From Setaria digitata (taxonomy: Eukaryota; Nematoda; Chromadorea; Rhabditida; Setariidae): DNA of 64,000 nt. The notes below the pieces were generated by a model that searched no databases, had not been told where the DNA came from, and saw nothing but the letters and a program-made list of their open reading frames with translations. Location of the stretch: NCBI GenBank assembly GCA_003640385.1, contig RCAB01000038.1, positions 124,001 through 188,000 of the forward strand, written 5' to 3'. The position numbers and the translations under genes are program-made. Shown here in pieces: positions 14,401 to 29,400 of the stretch. Numbering within the stretch: the stretch's first letter is position 1; each line of letters begins with the position of its first letter.

Positions 14401-17400
14401 GGATGCATTTCGAATCGTGCAGTTTAAGCCTAAATGGAACTTCTTTATCTCGCGGTCAGATACCATTCGTACTCTACTCCATACAAGATGATGAAAATAG
14501 TATCATTCAACAGTTGGCTGATCCTGAACAAGTTAATATCCTTTTTCGTTTCCTTTTTAAAAAGTTTTCTTCCTTAAAAAGATAGATTTGCTTCTCTTTA
14601 TTTTTCTACTGAAATTTGAAGCATCATAGTGCAGCATAATCCATATATCGACTGTGAAAACATGCTTCCCTCATTTTTTTGCAATAACATCAGCAGTTAT
14701 TATAGATCTCATTAGAATAAGCTGGAGTCCGAAGTGATTCTCGAAACTTGGTACTGAAGAGAGAATCAAGGAAGTAGCACAGTACTGAACAAAAAACAAT
14801 GAATAAGACCTAAAATCACAGTAGCATCTCTGCAAGATTTCTGTTTTCCAATGAATGAATACATTTTTTCTTTCAGTCATTGTATTTCATTCCTAGCAGC
14901 CTTTAGCACTCAATAATACATAGTTGCAGGTTTTCCTTTCAGAATACTAAAAGAAAAATGATAATTATCCAACTAAATGTAAACTCTACATATTTTTTTC
15001 AGCTGGCTAATTGGTTCTTATTGTTAGTCCGAATGCTGTCATCCAAAATGTCCGATCAAATTGCAGCTGGAAATGTTCTGTCTCAGGGACAATCTCTTTG
15101 TTCAAGTATCGCAGGTGACTTTTATCATCTCCTTGATAATTATCGGTTTATTGTCATCACTCATCTGCGATAAAAATCACTTGTATCAACAAGTAGGAAT
15201 GTGGTGTGTAGAGAAAATGCAAGCTTTGCAAATGAACACGCTTTTAATGACTAGTGTGATTAAGATGTGTGATAAAGAATGTGATTGCTTAATGGAAATT
15301 TCCTTCAGGTTATATAATGATTTTTTTGGAAGCGAATCCGCAACGTGCGTTGGATATAGTTGCTATGTTAGACGATTTACTACCAATGGTTTCATCAGCA
15401 AATGGTGAAAAACTTGCTGAGGAACGGGAACGTGTTTTAGTGAGGTGCCATTTGAACAAGTAATTAGAAATTTGATAATTTGGAACTAAACTAGATGACA
15501 CTAGCCGGAACAATTACTACTTTATTAATTGCTGTTTATAGGTCGACACAACAGAATGGTACATATTCACGTAGTTTACAAACAGTTGTTGAGTCGGCAC
15601 ATCCATACCAACCTTGTGCTATACATTCTCAGGTAACATGTTGTTTACCCAACAGTGAAATAAATCTGAGCTTTTAGCAATTCACAGCGTAAAGGAAGAA
15701 TTTAGTACAGTGTAGTTCTATACTTCACCATGATCATTACAAGCAGGACACTTGAGTAAACGGCGCAAATGGTAAGCTCAGATGACTATCCTTCTGTACT
15801 TAATACCTGGATAGTTCTGATAACTTCTGATTCCACAGGAATATGGTCACGCAGTTACCACTGAGAGCGGAAATGCTGAATTATGCTTTTTCGATGATCC
15901 AAAATATTTGCTTTGAAATTTATTATTGAAACTGGAAAAATTAAATAATTTGACGTAAGAAATGTTGGATATATCTGCTTCAATTGCTCATTGTTAGTTT
16001 ATCTAACACTCGCTGGATATTATAAAACGCGCGTGAAATCCTATCAAAGATTGGAACAAAATAAACTCAAGAGTAGAATTTTCGACTTCGGATGTTAGCT
16101 TGTAATTTGTCTTTAATTAGCTTATTTTTCTTACTAGATTGTCGATTTCGAGAAAGAAGTCCAATTTATGACAGTACAGTTTAGTGAAGAATGTTGTACA
16201 GGTCAAGCAGATGATATATTGTGGATTTATGCAAAAGTTGACACCGAATGCTATGTACCCATCGGAAGGTTCACTGTTTCCTATCATTTTTAAACTTTCA
16301 TAGAAATAAATTGGATAAGTTTTGGGTTTTTCTAGGTACTGTGGTGATCGTAATTGGCCCGATCATATGCTTTTGATACCTGGTAGCAATTTGTGGTTCA
16401 TACTGGAATCGGCATCTTATTCAGGAGACAAGTCTGCTGGAGAGGTAGATTATCATATTCCCGTAAAATTTCTTTATTTTTTAATTATCAAAGTATTTAG
16501 ATATGTTTGGTGTAAAGTTCTTATAAGTTAAACTCTCAAAATTAAGCTGAAATTGAACAGTGCGGTTGAACCCAAATTTGTTTATGTTGATGTTTAGAAT
16601 CGACTTTTTGAGGTTTACGGTTATCGATGTACAGTCACGGGATATCGATATCCGGAAAAAGATTCTGATGTGGTTCTGGAAGAGGAATTGACTTGGATTT
16701 GTGCAAGTGCCTGTCGATTACTTGTTCAGGTGAAATTTCTGATCCCTCTTCTGGTCTTCTCTGTTAGCTTCCGTATTATTTCCACAACATTTTCCGCTTC
16801 TTCAAGAATGGTTCGTTACCGCTCAACTTGTTTTGTAGTTTGCTTCAGATAGAAGACGAATATAGAAAAGTTACCAATCATTTTTTTCAGATTCCATCGG
16901 TCAAGACAGTGGTGGCAGCAGTAACGATGGTTGAAGATGAAATCGACGATATTGTTCGTAAACACGGTGCACTGCTTCGGAAGGGATTAAATCTCTCACA
17001 TGCTCCAACGGTCAATGAGGTTCTGAAGCGTAGCTTACCGAGCCCTTCACCAACTTCAGGTAAAATGACGATAAAAATATCAATTTAAAAGAAGTGAATT
17101 TTCTATTTATGTCGAATAATAACCTTAACGATAGCGATCCTTTTTAAACTAACTTCTTAAAATGTGTGGACACTTCTCCATTTTTTTGCAATTTAATCTC
17201 TTTTTTTTGAGATGAATTTTATAAAACTTGACCTATGCATAATCAGCTTTGGATAGATTTTTCAAAACATGCAAAAATAAATTTTTAAGATTTGAAGTTT
17301 TTAAAAGAATTCATTGCTGCTTCCTCGAATACTCTGGCCGGTTTTCTCGCACGTTGGATAATGATTGAACCAGTTGTTGACCTTCATTCTAGTCAGTTGC

Positions 17401-20400
17401 AAATGCCTGACGAAGAAACCCGACTTAGAATTCCCACTCAGGTATTTTATAGAAGAAAAAGTTATTCAGAAATTTTCTTCCTTTACTCTTACCGCTCAAT
17501 CTTTATTCTCCTTTCTATAATAATGGCATATGTCATTAGCAGAAGATAGTGATGGAAATAAGGTGTAACCTCCAGAGACTATAAGCTACTTCTAAAAACA
17601 CTGATGCTACTTAATTTCTTGCCGTCTACCTTTGTCCATCGATCATCACTGAGTTTTTATTCTTTCAGAACATTAAATACTAGATTATCAGCCCAGGCTG
17701 GCAACAAACTTTTTAGATAAAACTTATTCCTCGCGATCAGTACGGTCGTCTTGCAGTGTGTCCGAACATGAAAGTTGAAATCATAGTTCGTTGTGGTATG
17801 ACATCAGAAGATAGTGGTTCCAATCTTCGTACAGCTGTCGCGCGTAATCGATCAACTTCTACTCTTCTTCCTCCACAGTCCATCAAGGTTAATTTAATTC
17901 GAAGATATTGGAAATGCTAATTGAAAGGGTTTATAATAGAACTGATGTTCTATTATAAAGTGTCAAGTAAAGGGAATTGAGGTGATTAATTTCTGCTTAA
18001 TTTATTAAATTCCAATTAAACAAAGATTGATATTCAAGTTAAACTTGTTCGAAGATTAAATCGAATTTTAAGGAGCCGTATCGTCCAGTTTACGTGAACA
18101 AAACGCGATATGTTTCAATCACGACGATGACTGCCTATCAGGATTACTGCTTCGAGGAATTGCGTCTTGGATGTTACAAAGATGCGATGATGAAAGAGCA
18201 ACTTAATATTAGCCGAGAGGCTGATGGAAGGTTTATTGTTTTCATTACTAAATTTAAATGATCCATTACTAATTTAAATAATCAGTTGGTTTTCGAGTAT
18301 GAGGTAAGTATTTAACCAAATCCAGTTTAGGTATTACTATGAGTTATTACATTTTTACCAATTTACGTAAAAAATTTGTGCATGCAGTCCATATCTCAAT
18401 TTATTCTCTTTTTTGAGACACAAAATTTGAAGTTTTTTCATTTAGTTTTTCGGCTAACTGGGTACCCAAACATAGCGGCACATACCGGATCGAATGCCGT
18501 TTGGATGGTTTTCAATTAGCTCAAAGTTATTTGGTTGAGGTAATTATAAAAATAAAAAAAATGAATTCCAAGGTTTCTAGTGAGTGTATATTACCCTTCA
18601 ATAGATGTTGTTTGAAGCAGGCATTTTGGCCGTATAAATGTACCCTTTCCTATTTTTTGCTAAAGAAATTCTGTATTATTATATTCAGAGTTTTTTCTTT
18701 TACTGTTTGGCAGTAATTTTCAAGTCCTGATAATTTTCTTCATAGGTTCGAGAAGGCAGTTTATTTGATGGCTCAATGTCACCAAAGGACACTCAAAATC
18801 GTTTGAGTCGTCGGGTAGCACATTTTAGCAGGTTTGATCTTAATTAATCTAGTCAGAGTAGAAATTGAAAATTTGCTTCGACGATGATTCAGAAAATAAC
18901 ATGTGGGATGGTTTTTAAATCTCGTACCGTGAGACATGGAAAATAAGGGGGAAGAAGAAGGAAAAAAAATTATCAGAATTGTTTTAAATTAGAAATACTT
19001 TCAGGACACGTTTTGCTTACTGCGATCAAAAAATAATGACGAAAGGAGTACGAATCCGTGCTTCACCGGCTCTAAATTCATCGCAGATTGGTGTTATACC
19101 TCGTGGTGCCACCATATCATTTATTGAAGAAGTAGAAAACACTGATGGTATCTGGATACGACTTACTGATGAATCGTGTTCGATGTACTGTAATACACAG
19201 TTACCTGCCCAGGTGTATGCGAATTTTTTTCAAATATCAGAGATATTCATGCGTAGAATTTAGCTCAGGCGAAAATCTTTGATTTTGTTTTGTTCACAAA
19301 TGTGAGTCATCTGATCTTTGAGAAAAACCATTGATCTGTAGGTGTTAAAAATTTCAATTAAGAAAACCAATGGGAATAATTGTTGTTGTGTGTACAATTT
19401 TTAGGCATGGTGCTTACAACATAGCAGTCATCTAGGCCGTTCTTTCTTGTTGCTGGAATCAGATTCTCCAGAAAGTCTCATTCTTGGTTCCAATTTACTT
19501 AGTGCCACTGTCCAACTGCCGCAAAATGGCGGAACACTTAATGAGCAATATCTTGAGCAGTCGTTACAACTGGATGTTGAAGAGGTGAATTTACTTTTGT
19601 TAGTTCAGCGGTGACAAATTTGTTTATGCTTATTTTTAAATACTAAATACCAGTGTTTTGCGAGTTATGTTATGAATTGGGCCAAGTAAAATGGAACTTA
19701 AAGGAATTCAAGCGGTAAGGAAAAAAATACAAAGTTTATTTTTTTTTTTTAAATTGAGTTTCCTTAGCTTTTTTGCTCAGTTTCGATTTGATCATAAATT
19801 CCGACTTTTTTTTTTCATAAGAAGATGCAACAGAATCATATAGATTAACTTGAAAATTGAGTGATTTGAATTTTAAACCATACTAAATACAATACAAACT
19901 TTTAATAAATCAATAAATTTATGAATTCTTTTTCTTATTTCTCAAATTTTGTTTCTTATAGACCTATACGGCTTTTGGAGCGTTACCAGTTCCGCTTTAC
20001 AATTATCCATCATTAGATGCCGTTTCTGACGATGTTATAAATATTACCGAAACCGGTGAGATAAAGTCATCTGGGTGGCTTCATAATAAACAAGGAATAT
20101 GGATACGATTATCCGGCTTCGATCAAAGATATGCTTTAGTTCAGGTAAAAAATTTAAAAAGTAATTCAACATTTCGACGGGTTTTGTGTAACTCGTTTAA
20201 ACCATTTTAGGTTTTTGTGTAATTTTTTCTGAATATGGAGAATTTCGTATAGGTTTTGGACGCTTCGCCATGTTATAAATTGGCTTCAGCTGAACTTCAA
20301 ACTTGTAAAATTACGAGTGAATTTTGAAAAAAAAAAATCTGAGAAGAAAAATTATGGGTAAATTTAAAAATTTCTGACTAAATGAAGAAAAAATTAATAG

Positions 20401-23400
20401 AACTTGACTGGAAATCGATATTTACAAAGAACAAGTGCTGCTGCGCAACGGTATAGCAATGATGAAGGCTCACCAACGGGACAAAAACCAGTAGCTCAAA
20501 TTTATCCGCGGTCAAGGTTTGTTCAGCTGTCAAATATCATTTAACTGCTTTACTTCGAAAAAGTAAATTTTTACGAAAAAGTTTCAAAATTTTGAAGACT
20601 CTCGAAGAAGAAGTTATTTACGGAATAGTTTTGTGATTTAAATGAACTTTCGACGAATTTCCGATGTAATTTAGAAACGAACAACCGATACAAGCTCTGA
20701 AGCCTTCAATCGTTGACTGTTGTCGAACAGTGTTTGCAGCATTCCTGTGGCATGAGCGGTTGGTGAAAGATGCAATGGTTTGTAGCACTTACCTTAAGTT
20801 TCATCCGGAATTACATTCCGTAAGTTCTTGCTCGTGAAAAAGTCATGGTTTTTTTTTTTGAGGAGCAAATTTAAATATAAATGTGAGCTTATGGTAGACT
20901 AGATTTTGTGGATGAGGATGAGTGAGCAAAGGACATTTTTGGTTGTTTTCAGTAGAATGGGTTTAGCTTTTTAGAAATTCTCCAGACTCTCTCCCCCGCC
21001 CTTTAACTTTTCATTTTCGATTTATTTTCGTTTTAGATAACTTACGGTCAAAGTGGAATGGAATTAGTCATGGCTACACCTCTGCATTCACTTATAAGTA
21101 TTTGGCAAGAAATTAATATGGCAGTCCAGACCAGTATTGAACAACATTCGATACTTCAATACCCATTGACTGTGCGACAGTTTAGTGTGAAACCAATTAG
21201 AAGCAATATTAGTGCAACACAGCAGGTTTTCTCTTTTTCCTTTTTCTCTTTCGGCATTCTCCTCCTTGTTTTGCTATGTCAGTTTTCTTCTTAAATTTTT
21301 AAATTTTATTTTTTCACTGCTATGTAACCAATAATCAGTACGACAAACTGGACCAAATTGGCGTAACGCAGGAGGGAAGAAATAACTTTTTCAAAAATTT
21401 AGAAAGTCTCCATGTTATAAAAAGAAAAAAGATAAATGATTATTGTCAAGGGGTCAACATCAGCTCAACAACGAAGAGATCTTTGTGAATTATGTGAAGA
21501 ATGGCATACAACACCAGTGACCAGTCATATGCGCATGGCACATCCGGGATGTGGGAAATATTCCGGCGGTCAAGGATACAACAGTTCTGGTAAATATACA
21601 AGTGGCTGGTCAGGAAATTGTGGCGATGGTGGACGACCAAGTGCTGTTTGGTAAATCTGTTTTTTTATTTATCTGCTTGCCTATTTATGGATCATTTAGA
21701 CCTCTTGTGTTTAGCAGGTTATATTTTAGGTATTTGATGTGTGGTGCGTGTCGATCGAAATATTTACTACAGACTTCGTCCGGATATCAACAGGTGATCT
21801 GTAACTTTCAACTATATTTTTTGTCTTAAAAAAAAAACTTAATGTTTAGTATCACACCACGTGTCACTTTAATTGAGGTAAAATTAAAATTCTTTGATTC
21901 TTTATTTACAGCAAAGTACTGGTACTTAAAACTTTTTATGATACATTTCCGTTCAAAAAATGTTTTGAACTATTAAATTAATTGAAATTTTCGCCAATTT
22001 CGAAAGTCAGCTAAAAATGCGTTCTAGGAGCGAACCCGTCGATGGCGTGAATTTTGCACTTCTTCAGCTGCTGCAGAAATGTCGCCAGAAATAGTAATGA
22101 AACAGAATGCGATGTTTCTGATGGAGTTGAATGCCTGTTTAGAAGGTGACAGTAAGGACACGTCAACAGCAACGTCAGGATGGACGATCAATCTGTTCCC
22201 ACAAACAGCTATCACGACACCAACAGTAACTTCTGCATGTCTACAGACGGATGTTGGAGTGTCGTCGCAACCGGTTTGTAGTTTTGATAATTTTAAGAAA
22301 TTTTGAACATGGTCTTCGTCATGCTGTCTAATCTGAGTAGTAAAAGTCGCAAAATAATTTGATTTAGTCTAGAACGAAAATTCAAAATTATTCTGAATAA
22401 TCCGGATTGAATCGAGATGTTCAATATAGAAGCTAAATCCAAGATTAAATGTCTTCAGGAATTATTTCTTGATTTATGTTATGGTATTCACCTTTCTCCA
22501 ATTCAGAAATGTCAGAAGATGCCTAAAGCAAAGTTTTAGACAAAAAACAAGGGAATTACTTGCATGCGATGTAAACTTGAAAAAGATTTTTCAAATTATT
22601 GTGCCAGGAAAATTATCTACTTCAATGAAATATTCAAATGATGAGTTGATTTTGTTTCGAAATCCAGTGAGAAAGGAAAAAATTTTCTCAAGAAGGAATT
22701 TCATCTCAGTGGAACGTAATTCAAACTAATAAAGGACAGCTTACAGCTTTCATCGAATGAACATGAAAATTGTTGGCTTCTACGAAAGATGCCTTATGCC
22801 AGTGATCCAGGACCGAAACATGTTGGTCCTGGAACTCATCTGGGCCTCTCAAACTACAACCCACTGTATTCGAAAAGACGTGTTAGTTTTACTTAGAGTG
22901 TTATTGATAAAATTCATTATCTCAATTAAAGGAGAAAAATATATGAGAGATCTGAGATAAAAGGTGAAATTAAGTGGACTAGCGCCTAGGAAAAGGGCTC
23001 CCTTCTCTGAAGATATGAGGAAAATTTTGATATCGACGAAAATAAGTAACGAAGGCTCAATTTCTGAAGAATATTCCAAGAAATATAGTCATTCCACATT
23101 AATTTCAGCTCGGTTCATCGCCGCTAACAAATTCTCCTAATCGGAGTGACCTGGCTAATTCTATACGTCGGAAAATGTTGGAAGGTTATGAAAGAAGGCA
23201 ATCGGCTGAAGTAATTTCTTTTATGTCATGATACTGTGACTTGTGTGATATTTAAAGATCAGTTTAGTTTTTTGTTTATTTCGTGGTTTAGTTCATCTTT
23301 TCTATACTAATATTTTAAGCATCCTTCAGGTAACATTAAAATCCAGTTTAATTTCAGAATTTTTCCGTTGCAGATTGTTCGTAGTCCGTCTGTAGCATTG

Positions 23401-26400
23401 AAATCACTTCTGCTAACCATTGAACAAAACAATGCTTCAGGCAACTGCTCAGGTATTATGTTGAAATTATGATTGATACCACATTATAAACTTTTGGATT
23501 TTGTTAACTATGATTTTAAGTTCCGTAGTTCTAACTAAAAGGAACTACATGTTTCTGTACTGCATCTCATTCTCATTTAAGATAACTAGTTAGAGGTCAT
23601 GCAGAGATTCCTTCAGATATTTTGGAGAAGTGTTGTAAGCATTGTAGAAAATTTGGCATCCTTATATCAATATTAATTACACTGAAATCGTTGCTGTTGC
23701 GTAAGAAAGAGAAGAAAGCGATAGCTAGGAGAGAAAAACTAGTAAATATCGCTTTCACACTTTACTGACTATTTCAAATTGAAATTTTTGCCTTTAAAAA
23801 GTATGTATTTAAGCAAATCTAAACGTATCGCTTCGTCGACCAGTACTTGCTTTTGTTATGGAGCGGCATAATTTAGCTCGTATACGAGAAGCAATGGCAA
23901 CTGCGATAGCTCGTGCTACATTTTTCGCGCATTCGTTCCGTGTCTGGAATTGGCTTCTAAAATTGGTTTCAACTGAATCTAGGTGAATTTCTTTTGGTAA
24001 AGAGTTGCAATTCGTTGCAGTTTTTCTTTGAGGTCATTAGAAATGAGAAATTGTACTGTTTCTCACTTTCGTAAAAATGCGTAAATCAATTAAGAATGAA
24101 AAATAAAAAAACTATGCAATTTAGACAGTAATTTTGCCCACTCCCTGGGACACATCGATTCCTTCAATGATGAATGAAATTTTAGTGTGGAATTTTTCTC
24201 CATGGTATGTTTAGTGAAGGACTTGTTGGATTACATTTATCGTTCGTTTAGTATAGGAACTGTTTTTAAAAGACTATATTGATGTGTATTAGTTTTTCAG
24301 TGTTGCGGATATTCTTTGGCAGTATTTGACGGCAATGAACTCGTACGTACCTTTGTGTCGATGGCGTAAACGTAACTTGCGTTTAGCAACAAACTTGCGT
24401 CTTTTACCACATCCTTGGCGTGTTTGCTATTTGGCTGGTCCAATTGCCAATAAAATGGTCCAACAGCTACATTCGTTTTTGCACACCATTGCAGTTATCG
24501 TGCAGTCAAATGGTGTTGACACGAATCTACGCTGTTTATGCTTCCGAGTTTGGACTTTTCAGTTGACAGTTCATGAACAGGTGTTTATTTGACTTCAGAA
24601 ATTTAATCAAACATTTTTTTTTAAGACTTCGAAGTTCCCGAACATAGAGAAGTTTGTCTAGTTTAAGCGAATACTCCAGTTTAATGATTCATTTCATTTT
24701 TCATCTTTAAATCAGTCGTGCTTATTCCTGCTCCTTCATATGGCAATCTGTCTTTACGCACTTATAAATTTCACTAGGTTTATATTCCTGCATAATTACT
24801 GGGAACTATAGGATTTGCTTTCTCTCATATGCGACGTATTGGCAAGTGTCGGCAATGTTTTGGCAGATTCGTCCTCAGGTCATTCGTGGAATCTGGATGA
24901 CAGCGAACGAAGGGCGGACCGTCGATCATCTCGTGAAGATCGAGCATCGTTGTCCAAAAAGAGTCGGACAAAATCTTCATTTTTTTTTCGGAATTTAAAA
25001 AAAAAAAGTTTAAACTTAATTTTCAATGGTTTTCGACCTTTGAAATGTTGTACTAAACTATTGAAATAAATTAAGATTATAAACTTTACTATAGATTAGC
25101 GATCATTAGCTATCCTAGGAAAATTCTTTTGTGAACTTTTTTTTTTTTCAGCACAGGCAGATGTAAAGCAAATGGAAGATATTACTGGTATTTTGCATTA
25201 TGAAGCATCAAGTCGTCAGGGAATGATCGGTTGTTTAACTGATGGAAACAGCGAAACGTTCTGGGAGACCGGTGAAGAGGTTAAATTGAAGTGAAATCTC
25301 AGAATTTTTTCTATAGTTAATTGTTGTTTTTTAGAACATAGCAGTTCAAAAAATGTTTTCTGAAATAATTAAAATATCGGAAATTCGGCTGCTGCTCTTT
25401 TCATTTTAATTTGTAAGAGTGCTAAGATTATTCAAAAATAGACAGTTACTTTGCACAATCAAATTCCTAATGCTTTCAGTTTCAGGATAAAAGTCGTCCT
25501 CGTTACGTGACAGTACATTGTGATATTCGAAGCTATACGGCGACACTCTTGACCGTGTATGTTGATAATATTCGTGATGAAGGTTATCGTACTTCTTCAA
25601 TCACTGTTGTTACTACGGAAAGTGACGGAAGACGTCGAAAGATCCATTCGGAATGTCTTGATTATGTATGCATTCATTTTCTATTCGTACGTATACATTT
25701 TCACAGTTGTAGCGTAATTAAATTTTTCGAAGGGCAATTGTGCTTATTACTTGGGTTATAAAAAAAACTGTCTGCATAATTACTTCAAATTATATTGTGA
25801 TTAGTTAACTTCTTGTCTACATAAATAATTGAATTAAATTAAATTTTTAGCAGTTTATTGGTTGGTTCAAATGCTGTATTGCTGGATTGAATTCAGTGCA
25901 AGTAATATTTCGTGGTAACGATCCCTCTCTACGTATACGTCAGGTAGCAATAAAATTCAATCAATTTTCAGATATATATCAATTATAATTGATCGGTTGA
26001 AATTGTTTTCTTTCGTTCTTTAATGTATCAAAGAATATAGCAAAATTTCGTTCATTGTTCATCTAACACAGATTTCAATTGTAGTCAAAAAAATTTGCAC
26101 AAGTTTTTCGAATTTCTAAAAATATTTTTGAGCTTTAGCTCCGAGTTTTTGGTATTAATACAGCACCGAATGTTTTTGATGCGCAGTTGTTTGCTGATCG
26201 AAGCTTACTAAAACCTTCACCATCTCACCAGCTGTTATTTAGTGCTAACCAAGATGATGCTTTTGCTGTTTTTCAAGCTATTGCTGCTCAGGTTAATCAC
26301 AATTCGATAGATTTTTTTCATAAAACTTTTTGAATTTTTATGTGACATGGAATAAAAACTGATGAAAGAATATGAGCAAATGGTAATATCTTCATTTTTT

Positions 26401-29400
26401 CTTTAAACTAGTGAACTGTTTTGCCTAACTGATGGAAACATTTGGTATTATCTACTCAGTCTCATAATCGGAATTGAGAAAGTTATTTCACCCTTGGCCT
26501 CAGGTGGGTTTAGCCATTCGATTAGAATAGTTTGAATCAATCCATTTTTTTCCAGGCATTTAGTGATGAATTTTCTCAAGAAGAGAATGGTACCTTACGG
26601 CAGCAAGTGCTTGATTTATTATTCAGCCGTATACAGTTACAGCCACTCCAGACATTTGTTTGTTCTCATATGATCAATGCTTTTGAGAGGTTTTTATTGT
26701 CCTTGGGTTATTCTTAATATTTCTAAAATATTTCAAGCTTTCGAAATCAGTAAAACTCCATCTAATAAGTAAGCTCCCCATTTTTCTCACAGAATAGGTT
26801 TGTTCCTTCATCCATTTTCCAAAAGGAGCTAGAAAGTCAAATGCTGTCTTTGTATATTTTAATGGCAATGGGTGGCATTTCAGATATTTCCGGAAATTTC
26901 AGTTTTTTAATTCTATAACCTTGCTCACACCAGTAAATAGTTCTGATTCAGTAACTTCATTTTTATGTATCTTTTGAGAGTTTCAGGGAAGTGGCATCAT
27001 TGCGTGAAAAAACAAAGCGCAATTACTCGTATGTTTGTGGTTTAATGGAAATGCTGGTTAAAATTTGTGCTTCGCGTCAAGGTCTAGAAATATTTGGTGC
27101 CAAAAATAACATTCTCATTATTCTTTCCGAACTCTTGCTATTTGCTCCTCAGGTTATCTTAATCCTTAACTTTCGGCGCATACGTATGAATTTCTATCTA
27201 CTAGCATCATTTCCCTGTCTTCACCATCATTGACATATTTACTTATCATCGGTGTTGAAGAATTCAACACATTCCTTCATACCATTTATAAAGCTTTAAA
27301 TTTTATATCCTGAAATTCATCTCTAGATTTCTTCAAATTTTAATTTCCAGAATTCACCTTTAGATCTCTTTCTACTTTTTCTATTTATATTCAGGTGGTA
27401 CAGTATCAAATATTGGAAACAGTTGAACGTCTTTCCAAATTATTTACACCATCTGCAGTTGATTGTTCTAATTTTGCGCGAAATTTACTAATACTGATAG
27501 CAAAAGTGATAACATTACAAATACGTGATAAGATGACGCGATCACTGACCCCAGCTTCTCTAGCCGTTAGTTTCAGTTTATTTCGTAGTGGCTTTTACAA
27601 ATCTTTGCTATCGGTTGCTTTTATCTGCAGTCCTTCCTTTTATTCTTTTTAAATGTTATCAACAGGATACACTATTTGTTGGTTATTAGCGTATTTTGTT
27701 TTTAACCTTTTTTTTCATTTCATGACTGAGCCAAAAAAATATTTGTTGCTGGACGGAAAACTAGATTTTAATGAATGGCATGATGAAAAAACTTGATTTT
27801 ATTTAAATTCAGCATCAGTAATAATTAAAATCTGTTTGTGGTTATTGCTTAATGTGATATAAATGCTGAAATTTTCGCAAGCTTAATTACATTTTCGAGA
27901 AAGTTCTCCAAAAATTTTACAGACTCATACGACAGATGCACCATTGTGCTGGCAAATTGATCGTCCAGTCGCCAATGATATTGCACAACTCACAAAGCAG
28001 TTGTTGAAAGACCTGAGGTAGTTATGAAGGTTTTTTTTGAAGTGTTTAATACTCTGTTAGAAGTCAGAAATGTTTTAGAGAGCCTAATGGATTCCATTCA
28101 AATTCCAAACATATCAGGTGTTGAGTATTTGAATTTTTTGGGTACTTTGTTACAGTTGCATTTAAAACTTTTCATAACATTGGTGTTTCTGTTAGCAGTA
28201 TTAATCCAAAATGCAGTAGAATGTGGCTTGTGCTTAACGAACATTCTGTCCAGTACCATTGTGCTATTTATTTCAGCCATATCAAGCTTTTTATCATATT
28301 TTTTATATTCAAACCCAAATATTATAGAAGTGAGTTTTTTATTTTTTGTAGTGAAGGTTTACTGAATGGATATTGGACAGTACCCGTCCGTACGGAAATT
28401 GCAAATGAAATCATGAACTTGACCCTCTTTAATATCATTCCTCCGTATAAAGACCACTCGGAAGGAATACCAACGGATGAAGTTACAGCAGTATTGCCAA
28501 ATACTTCGGATATTTCCGAACTGACAAGTACCAATAATTCCTGGTCAAATTTATTAAAAAGCAGAAAATTCTGGCTTGCTGTAGCTGCACTTTCTCTACT
28601 GAAAGATAGTCAATGGTTAGAGCTGTCACCGACATGGCAAAGTTTACAGGTTAGTTTTCCTTCTATGCAGTAGGAATTTATTTTATAAGGATGGCAAAAT
28701 AACAGGGCAAATAATTTCTTGTTTTTTTTTTTCTTTTTTCCAAAAAATGAGAATGGAAAAGTAACACAAAATAAAAAATAAAGAGTAAGCAGTAACACAC
28801 ACACACATATATCGCATTAATAGAGTGTTCGTTGAATTCGTTGAGTTAGAATCTTCTGATCATTTAATGTATCTATCAGAACTGGTATTCTCTGACTTTC
28901 AATGCAGCACGTTTATCTGACTTATCTATCAGACACTCTTGTAGAATATTTCGATAAATTTTTTCTTTAAGCACCATTAACTATAACTTTTTCCTTTTCA
29001 TGCTTCCTTTAGTTTATCATTTCATCTCATTATTAAAAAAAAGATTTTTTTTTCTTAAAGAATAAAAAGGAAAATTTGTCGTCGGGAATGTTATGTGACA
29101 ATCACGATGATGGACACACTTTAGCTACCGTATACTGTGAAACTTGTCAATGCTCACTATGTCGAGAATGCTTCTCTGTGCTTCATTTAAACAAAAAAAA
29201 CCGGTAAATCATTTCAAGAAATCTTTTCACTAAAAGCAATAAGTTTAATTGAATTTATTAGCTTTAGAGCGATTTCGTTCTTCCTTTTTTTCTTTCAATT
29301 TTGAGTGCAAAGTTCATGTTAGGTTTTCAGTTCACATGCTGTACAGTATCTTTGTGTAGCAAATGATTCGCCTCAGATTGAAGTTCATGAGGGTTCTACT

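Noticed and set aside
22469..22729. 86-codon frame in the intron between rpm-1 exons 55 and 56
   Set aside because: In the phase required by the upstream exon it meets a stop soon after the acceptor, and the normal junction 22273 to 22747 gives a continuous protein.
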